From Nitrosomonadales bacterium (GTDB lineage: Bacteria; Pseudomonadota; Gammaproteobacteria; Burkholderiales; Nitrosomonadaceae), in NCBI GenBank assembly GCA_009886095.1, contig VFJL01000025.1, positions 1 to 53,162 on the forward strand: DNA of 53,162 nucleotides, given 5' to 3'. Position 1 is the first letter of the stretch; each line of letters opens with the position of its first letter. Positions 48,123 through 53,162 of the stretch are shown here, piece after piece. Below the pieces are notes generated by a model. It was given only the letters and a program-made list of their open reading frames with translations. It searched no databases and was not told where the DNA came from. The position numbers and the translations under genes were made by a program.

Positions 48123-49439
48123 TTATTTACTATTCAGTTCTTCCAGCCGGATACGTGTCACTTTGCCTGTCATCACCGGTAGTTTTTCTATTCTGACAAT
48201 GGCTGCGTTGATATTCTTTTCCATCGTCATATGGGTGAGCATAATGATGTTTACCTGGTTTTCGCCCTCACTGGGCTCCTTTTGCACCATCGCATCGATC
48301 GAAATGTCCAGGTCGGCAAGTATGCGGGTAATATCGGCGAGCACACCCGGTTTATCCAGCGTTCGCAGTCGCAGATAATAGGAAGTCTCTACTTCTTCCA
48401 TCGGCAGAATGGGGGTATTCGACAGCAGATCCGGCTGAAAAGCGAGATGGGGAACACGGTGTTTCGGATCGGCAGTGTGCATGCGGGTCACATCCACCAG
48501 ATCTGCGACGACCGAGCTGGCGGTGGGTTCGGCACCAGCCCCAGCGCCATAATACAGCGTAGCGCCCACTGCATCACCTTTTACCACAATCGCATTCATC
48601 ACACCCTCGACGTTGGCGATTAGTCGCCGCGCAGGGATCAGCGTAGGATGAACGCGCAGCTCGATACCCCTGGAGGTGCGCTTGGTAATGCCCAGCAGTT
48701 TGATGCGGTAGCCCAACTCCTCGGCATAACAAATATCTTCGCGGGTCAGTTTGGCGATGCCTTCGGTATAGACCTTGTCGAATTGCATGGGAATGCCAAA
48801 AGCGATGGCCGCCATGATGGTGAGTTTGTGTGCGGCATCAATACCTTCGATGTCGAAAGTAGGGTCAGTCTCGGCATAACCCAGCTTCTGCGCCTGTTTC
48901 AGCACAGTGTCGAAGGTCAATCCCTTATCGCGCATTTCTGACAAAATGAAATTGCTGGTGCCGTTGATAATGCCGGCAATCCATTCGATACGGTTGGCAG
49001 TCAATCCTTCACGCAACGCCTTGATAATTGGAATACCGCCCGCCACTGCTGCTTCGAATGCGACCATCACCCCTTTTTTCTGTGCGGCAGCAAAAATTTC
49101 AGTGCCGTGTGAAGCCAGCAGCGCTTTGTTGGCAGTAACTACATGTTTGCCGTTTTCAATGGCCTTGAGGATCAACTCCTTGGCGACGGTATAACCACCG
49201 ATCAGTTCAATCACGATGTCTATGTCAGGATTTGTGACGATTTCGTTCGCATCGGCGGTGACTATGACATTGTCGCCTACAATTTTGCGCGCCTTTTCTA
49301 CCTCGCGGTCAGCCACCATCGTAATGACGATGCCACGGCCAGCACGGCGAGTGATTTCTTCCTGATTGCGCTTGAGTACCGCAAAGGTACCACCACCAAC
49401 TGTACCAATACCTAACAGACCTACGTTAATGGGTTTCAT
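48123..49439 (-). CDS. hom: Homoserine dehydrogenase
   Basis: 438 residues. N-terminal NAD(P) fold with GLLGIGTVGGGT, catalytic domain with VTANKALLASHG, AAVAGGIPI and NGTSNFILSEM, and a C-terminal ACT domain (about 350-425) that normally gives threonine feedback inhibition. Reduces aspartate semialdehyde to homoserine. First named step of the alaA-hom-thrC series. Confidence 0.97.
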   Translation of the reverse strand: MKPINVGLLGIGTVGGGTFAVLKRNQEEITRRAGRGIVITMVADREVEKARKIVGDNVIVTADANEIVTNPDIDIVIELIGGYTVAKELILKAIENGKHVVTANKALLASHGTEIFAAAQKKGVMVAFEAAVAGGIPIIKALREGLTANRIEWIAGIINGTSNFILSEMRDKGLTFDTVLKQAQKLGYAETDPTFDIEGIDAAHKLTIMAAIAFGIPMQFDKVYTEGIAKLTREDICYAEELGYRIKLLGITKRTSRGIELRVHPTLIPARRLIANVEGVMNAIVVKGDAVGATLYYGAGAGAEPTASSVVADLVDVTRMHTADPKHRVPHLAFQPDLLSNTPILPMEEVETSYYLRLRTLDKPGVLADITRILADLDISIDAMVQKEPSEGENQVNIIMLTHMTMEKNINAAIVRIEKLPVMTGKVTRIRLEELNSK

Positions 49440-49484
49440 GTTTTCAGTACAAAAAGAAGATTAAATAAAATTGGGGGGTAAACA

Positions 49485-50711
49485 CTAAGTTCCGTGCCGC
49501 TTGCGATAATTTTCAAGAAAATGTGCAATGCGACCTATGGCTTCGGTAAGGTCATCACTGTTCGGCAGAAAGACTACGCGCACATGGTCCGGCTGTGGCC
49601 AGTTAAAGCCGCTACCCTGCACCAGTAGAACCTTCTCTTCAATCAGTAAATCCAGCACAAATTGCTGATCATTGTTGATCGGATACATTTTTGGATCAAG
49701 ACGTGGGAACAGATACATCGCCGCCTGAGGTTTGAAGCAGGTAATGCCGGGAATGTCGGTGAGCAGCTTCCAGGCAAGATCACGCTGGCGCACTAGCCGT
49801 CCTGTCGGCATTACCAGATCATTGATGCTTTGGTAGCCGCCGAGCGCGGTCTGAATACCGAATTGCGCGGGTACGTTGGCACACAGGCGCATTGACGCCA
49901 GCATAGTCATGCCGGCGATGTAATCGCGGGCATGCTGCTTTTCGCCAGAAACCACCGCCCAACCAGAGCGGAATCCCGCAGCGCGGTAGTTCTTCGATAA
50001 GCCGTTGAGAGTGACAAACAGTACGTCATCCGCCAGTGATGCAATTGAAGTATGCGTTGCACCATCGTACAACACCTTGTCATAAACCTCATCCGCATAA
50101 ATGATGAGTTGGTGCTGACGGGCAATCTCAATGATCTCGCGCAACAAGTCATCCGGATAGAGTGCGCCGGTTGGATTATTAGGATTGATGATGACGATGG
50201 CACGAGTATTCGCGGTTACTTTGGCACGAATATCATCCAAGTCAGGCAGCCAACCGGATTGCTCGTCGCATATATAATGCCGTGCCGTGCCACCCGCCAG
50301 TACCACTGCTGCCGTCCATAGAGGATAATCGGGTGCGGGAATCAGCACTTCGTCACCGCTATTCAGTAGCGCCTGCATGGTCATAACGATCAATTCGGAT
50401 ACGCCATTGCCGATGTAAATATCCTCCATTTGGACATCGTGGATATGCTTCTCCTGGGTATAGTGCATGATCGCCTTGCGTGCGGCGAACAAGCCTTTGG
50501 AGTCACAGTAACCGGAAGCATCAGACAGATTGTGGATCACGTCCTGCAGAATTTCCTCAGGCGCATCAAAACCGAACGATGCTGGGTTGCCGATATTAAG
50601 CTTGATGATGTAGTGTCCATCTTCTTCCATCTGTTTGGCGCGGTCGAGCACCGGCCCACGAATGTCGTAACAGACATTAGCCAGCTTGCTGGATTTTAGT
50701 ATCGGTTGCAT
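49485..50711 (-). CDS. alaA: Glutamate-pyruvate aminotransferase AlaA
   Basis: 408 residues of fold-type I aminotransferases. N-terminus KSSKLANVCYDIRGPVLD, INPNNPTGALYP, and PLP lysine Lys240 in NGLSKNYRAAGFRSGW. The whole length follows E. coli AlaA (YfbQ), which makes alanine from pyruvate. Conserved neighbour of hom and thrC in betaproteobacteria; a role in supplying amino groups to that pathway is possible. Confidence 0.93.
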   Translation of the reverse strand: MQPILKSSKLANVCYDIRGPVLDRAKQMEEDGHYIIKLNIGNPASFGFDAPEEILQDVIHNLSDASGYCDSKGLFAARKAIMHYTQEKHIHDVQMEDIYIGNGVSELIVMTMQALLNSGDEVLIPAPDYPLWTAAVVLAGGTARHYICDEQSGWLPDLDDIRAKVTANTRAIVIINPNNPTGALYPDDLLREIIEIARQHQLIIYADEVYDKVLYDGATHTSIASLADDVLFVTLNGLSKNYRAAGFRSGWAVVSGEKQHARDYIAGMTMLASMRLCANVPAQFGIQTALGGYQSINDLVMPTGRLVRQRDLAWKLLTDIPGITCFKPQAAMYLFPRLDPKMYPINNDQQFVLDLLIEEKVLLVQGSGFNWPQPDHVRVVFLPNSDDLTEAIGRIAHFLENYRKRHGT

Positions 50712-50866
50712 GGTTTTAATAAAAGCCTTGAGCCACGAAAGGCGCTGATAAAGACAACTGAAATGGACGGAATTTTAATTCTGCCCCATTATTTTTTACT
50801 TTATCGTGACGCAAAAAAGATGTAATGTTACCCGACCCGCCAACCTGCCGCAAATGGAGACCTCAA

Positions 50867-51235
50867 TTGAAGCTGCATCTTTCCGGACCTTCCGAACAGA
50901 ATATGTTCACTGGCTATGGCACCGGCTATGTAATGGTTAATCAGACACGCTATGAACGCAGCCTGATTATTCTGCCCGACCGTATCATCGAAGATTGGCC
51001 AGCGCAGACTTTCGAGCAACTGGCGGTAGAACATTTTGAGTATTTGTGCTCATTGCGACCGGAAATAGTATTACTGGGTACTGGCGCTACCCTGCGTTTT
51101 CCTAATGTTTCCCTGACAAAAATACTGACTGCTTCAAAAATCGGTGTTGAAGTAATGGATACCAGTGCTGCCTGCCGCACCTATAATATTCTGACAGCGG
51201 AAGGGCGGCGAGTGGCAGCAGCGTTGCTGGTCTAG
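50867..51235 (+). CDS. Mth938-like domain protein
   Basis: 122 residues if started at TTG 50867, which has a GGAG site seven bases upstream and gives the family-typical N-terminus MKLHLSGPSEQNMFTGYG. A longer frame from ATG 50825 adds 14 residues without a good site. Mth938-like (DUF498, NDUFAF3-related) fold with the YERSLIILPDRI and LLGTGATLRFP blocks. Eukaryotic relatives help assemble respiratory complex I; the bacterial role is unclear. Divergent from alaA. Confidence 0.87.
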   Translation: MKLHLSGPSEQNMFTGYGTGYVMVNQTRYERSLIILPDRIIEDWPAQTFEQLAVEHFEYLCSLRPEIVLLGTGATLRFPNVSLTKILTASKIGVEVMDTSAACRTYNILTAEGRRVAAALLV

Positions 51236-51254
51236 GTTTTGCCGATTGGTACAT

Positions 51255-51399
51255 GGGCGCCTCTAATAATTAAAAGCGTACTTATCGGGTGCAAGTGAGA
51301 ATATCGAGGAAATGTCACTGATGAAATGAAATGGAATCGGAATAAGGAAATATTTCTTGCGAGTAACGAAGCATTGCAAAAAAATCCAGATTTTTAGCG
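51255..51399 (-). repeat. Intergenic repeat copy 8 (full length, reversed)
   Basis: Starts GGGCGCCTCTAATAATTAAAAG and ends AATCCAGATTTTTAGCG. Outer parts match the other copies; the middle (reversed: GACATTTCCTCGATATTCTC) matches instead the stretches at 16780-16845 and 52700-52755, so the family has interchangeable middles. Between the Mth938-like and EAL genes. Confidence 0.7.
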
Positions 51400-51409
51400 G
51401 TGATCTGCA

Positions 51410-52639
51410 TCACGATAATACATCAGGGCTGGCAAACTCGGTGCGTGCTCGTTCCTGCCAACCTTTCAGCCAGATGGGGAATTCCGCAGCCGGCATCGGA
51501 ATAGAGATGAAAGATCCCTGTGCCAGATCACACCCGGTACGCTGTAGCAGGTCCCAGTCATTTCGGTCTTCGACTCCTTCGGCCACAACCTCCATGCCTA
51601 GTTGTCTTGCCAGAGCAAGACTGGCATCATACATTGCCCGCAGGGTCTCATCGTTCCAGGCCCGATGCACAAAGCCTTGATCGATCTTGAGTTCATCAAA
51701 GGGAATGTCGCGTAATTGTGCGAGGGAAGAGTGCCCTGTGCCAAAGTCGTCGATTGAGAGGTGAAAACGTTTCAGACGCAGCCGTGTCAGGATTTCCAGT
51801 GGGGCCCGCGTGTCCTGCATCAGACGGCTTTCCGTCACCTCCAGCACCACCCCCTGCGGCGGCACGCCTGCCTTGGTTGCGAGTTCGGTAACGAAATCGA
51901 CAAAGTCCAGAGACATCAGGTTATCCATCGAGATATTGACGGCCACCCGCAATGCCAGCCCCGCTTCTTGCCAGGCTTTTGCCTGGGTCAGCGCGCTGGT
52001 TAATACCGTGCGGGTGAGATCATTGATCAAGCCGTGCGCTTCTGCCACGCCGATGAACTGATCAGGAAGTATTATTCCATCTACGGGGTGGCGCCAGCGC
52101 ACCAAGGTCTCTACCCCTACCACTGCAGCAGTAGCGACCGCTACCTTGGGTTGGTAGTAATTGACCAGTTGGCCGCTGCCAATGGCAGCATACACCTCGT
52201 CCGCGCCATAAACTTTCTTCGTTACCGGAAGATTATCCAGGGCGGGAGGCGTCCACTTTTCCAGCAGCGCGGACAACACCTCCGGCTTGACCGGTTTACG
52301 CAGATGCCCGAGCACCTGAATTCTATGTGCCTGCACCAGTTTTTCAGCAGCCTGCAGCATGCGCTCATCTTCGCCGCTGATCAGGATTAGACTGCCGCTG
52401 TAGTGTCGTTCGACCAAGTGGCGGACAAATTCGATGCCGTCCATTCCCGGCATATTGAGATCCAGCAGGATCAGGTTTGGCCGTACGTTTACATCATCGA
52501 TCTGATCAAGGGCAGTATGCCCGTTATCGCACAGCGTGACTGAGGTGAACCCCATATTTGTCAGCATACGGGCCAGCAGTTTGAGCATGAAAGGCTCGTC
52601 ATCCAGCGCCAGAATCGTGACTGCGGATCTCTTAACCAT
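51410..52639 (-). CDS. Response regulator with EAL c-di-GMP phosphodiesterase domain
   Basis: 409 residues. Receiver domain (about 1-125) with acidic Asp13-Asp14, phospho-acceptor Asp60 and Lys115. EAL domain (145-395) with the signature as ETL (Glu177), Asn235, Glu267, DDFGTGHSS (Asp297-Asp298), Lys318 and VVAEGVE (Glu354), so the metal and catalytic set is complete. It should lower c-di-GMP when phosphorylated by an unseen histidine kinase, as no kinase gene is adjacent. Monocistronic. PvrR-like architecture. Confidence 0.93.
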   Translation of the reverse strand: MVKRSAVTILALDDEPFMLKLLARMLTNMGFTSVTLCDNGHTALDQIDDVNVRPNLILLDLNMPGMDGIEFVRHLVERHYSGSLILISGEDERMLQAAEKLVQAHRIQVLGHLRKPVKPEVLSALLEKWTPPALDNLPVTKKVYGADEVYAAIGSGQLVNYYQPKVAVATAAVVGVETLVRWRHPVDGIILPDQFIGVAEAHGLINDLTRTVLTSALTQAKAWQEAGLALRVAVNISMDNLMSLDFVDFVTELATKAGVPPQGVVLEVTESRLMQDTRAPLEILTRLRLKRFHLSIDDFGTGHSSLAQLRDIPFDELKIDQGFVHRAWNDETLRAMYDASLALARQLGMEVVAEGVEDRNDWDLLQRTGCDLAQGSFISIPMPAAEFPIWLKGWQERARTEFASPDVLS

Positions 52640-53162
52640 GAATTTTCCCTTTGGAGCCCTAACAGGTACTTCGTAGAATCTGAAGCATGTAAGGCTACCA
52701 CTTATTCCAATTTCATTGCATCAGCGATACGTTCGCTAATATCTTCACTTGCATCTGACCGTACTATTCATCCCAAAGGAAGCTCCCTCAGAAGTCAACT
52801 GTTTGTGCTATTCGTTCGTCATCGTCCCGTTTCATTTTCGAGCTGAAATTGAAATCGTACGTCGTCATAATATTTATGAAGTCACTTGGCGTCATTCTGG
52901 AGCCACGGGGAAACAGTAAGAAATAAGCTGGAAAAACAGGTTGCAGGTAAGAATGAAGAACATGTCCCGACATGGCATAAATCATCGGGGAAGAAATGAA
53001 TTTAAGATTGAAACTGCGTTGTTCCAGATCACTCAGCAATCCGCGTACTGAGGAGATCGACAGCCTTTTAACAAACGTTGGCGTCATGCGTGTTCCCGCT
53101 ACCCGTGACGGGCGGTGGGAACACCCCGCAACCGCGCTACCTCACTCGCTATCGCTGCTCTC
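52640..53162. other. Repeat-rich stretch with one doubtful ORF
   Basis: About 520 bases. It holds the EAL gene upstream region, two partial repeat copies, and an open frame on the minus strand (52788-53087, 99 codons) whose C-terminal third is encoded by the repeat (KMKRDDDER region). The N-terminal part (TPTFVKRLSISSVRGLLSDLE) matches nothing I recognise. GC-rich DNA begins at about 53090 and runs to the edge. Confidence 0.4.
52700..52860 (+). repeat. Intergenic repeat copy 9 (two partial pieces)
   Basis: The piece at 52700-52755 (TTATTCCAATTTCATTGCATCAGCGATACG...) matches the middle of copy 8; the piece at 52808-52860 (TTCGTTCGTCATCGTCCCGT then TTCATTTTCGAGCTGAAATT) matches the extra segment of copy 3 at 10058-10108. 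Both middle types occur side by side here. Confidence 0.6.

Noticed and set aside
52788-53087. 99-codon minus-strand ORF near the window end taken as a gene
   Set aside because: A third of it is encoded by the dispersed repeat and the remainder matches nothing; kept only as a doubtful ORF.

Overview
The window looks like a chromosomal segment of an autotrophic betaproteobacterium, most likely a Nitrosomonas/Nitrosospira-type ammonia oxidiser (inference). The reasons are the RuBisCO cluster order cbbL-cbbS-cbbQ-cbbO plus a detached cbbN-like gene (the Nitrosomonas europaea order), the dacC-dat-ybeD-lipB-lipA order, and the moderate GC content. No amo or hao gene lies in the window, so the physiology is not proven; other autotrophic betaproteobacteria remain possible.

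Layout. 1-550: 3' part of a group II intron with a recognisable domain V and no maturase. 639-4610: a minus-strand operon of a tiny ORF, a SIR2-like NAD-binding protein and a 955-residue, mostly helical protein joined by an ATGA overlap; this is the best candidate for an uncharacterised defence system. 5066-14425: housekeeping genes on the minus strand (DUF4197, lipA, lipB, ybeD, dat, dacC, a small lipoprotein, a CobD/CbiB-like protein, sucD, sucC, an FKBP). 14675-16711: DUF454 protein and a Na+/H+ antiporter on the plus strand. 16873-22948: pbpG, an Atm1-type ABC exporter, purK, purE, psiE and cbbY.

23025-36087 is the carbon-fixation island. It carries two complete form I RuBisCOs: a green-type IA set (cbbL, cbbS, cbbQ, cbbO; 29847-34978) and a red-type IC set (cbbL, cbbS, cbbX; 25575-28687). 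Each has its own divergent LysR-type CbbR and its own activase system (CbbQO or CbbX). Each also has a strong hairpin between cbbS and the activase gene. The red cassette, with a class II aldolase fused to a Dabb domain and a small unknown gene, sits between cbbO and cbbN. A diverged stub of the last codons of a second cbbO is still attached to cbbN, which marks a recombination scar. A family of small unknown proteins (two intact, one broken copy) occurs in and near the island.

36150-53162: two secreted repeat-rich proteins, gloB-yafS-rnhA-dnaQ, relics of a type I restriction locus, a CDGSH protein, a GltB-like FMN protein, nadC, a CPA2-type antiporter, a YbdK-like ligase with a truncated C26 amidohydrolase, the alaA-hom-thrC group, an Mth938-like protein and a receiver-EAL phosphodiesterase.

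Scattered between these genes are at least seven related AT-rich intergenic repeats of about 90-180 bp with imperfect terminal inverted repeats, in both orientations. They look like a MITE-like family. One supplies the bases immediately upstream of, or overlapping, the start of dacC. No tRNA, rRNA or CRISPR array was recognised.
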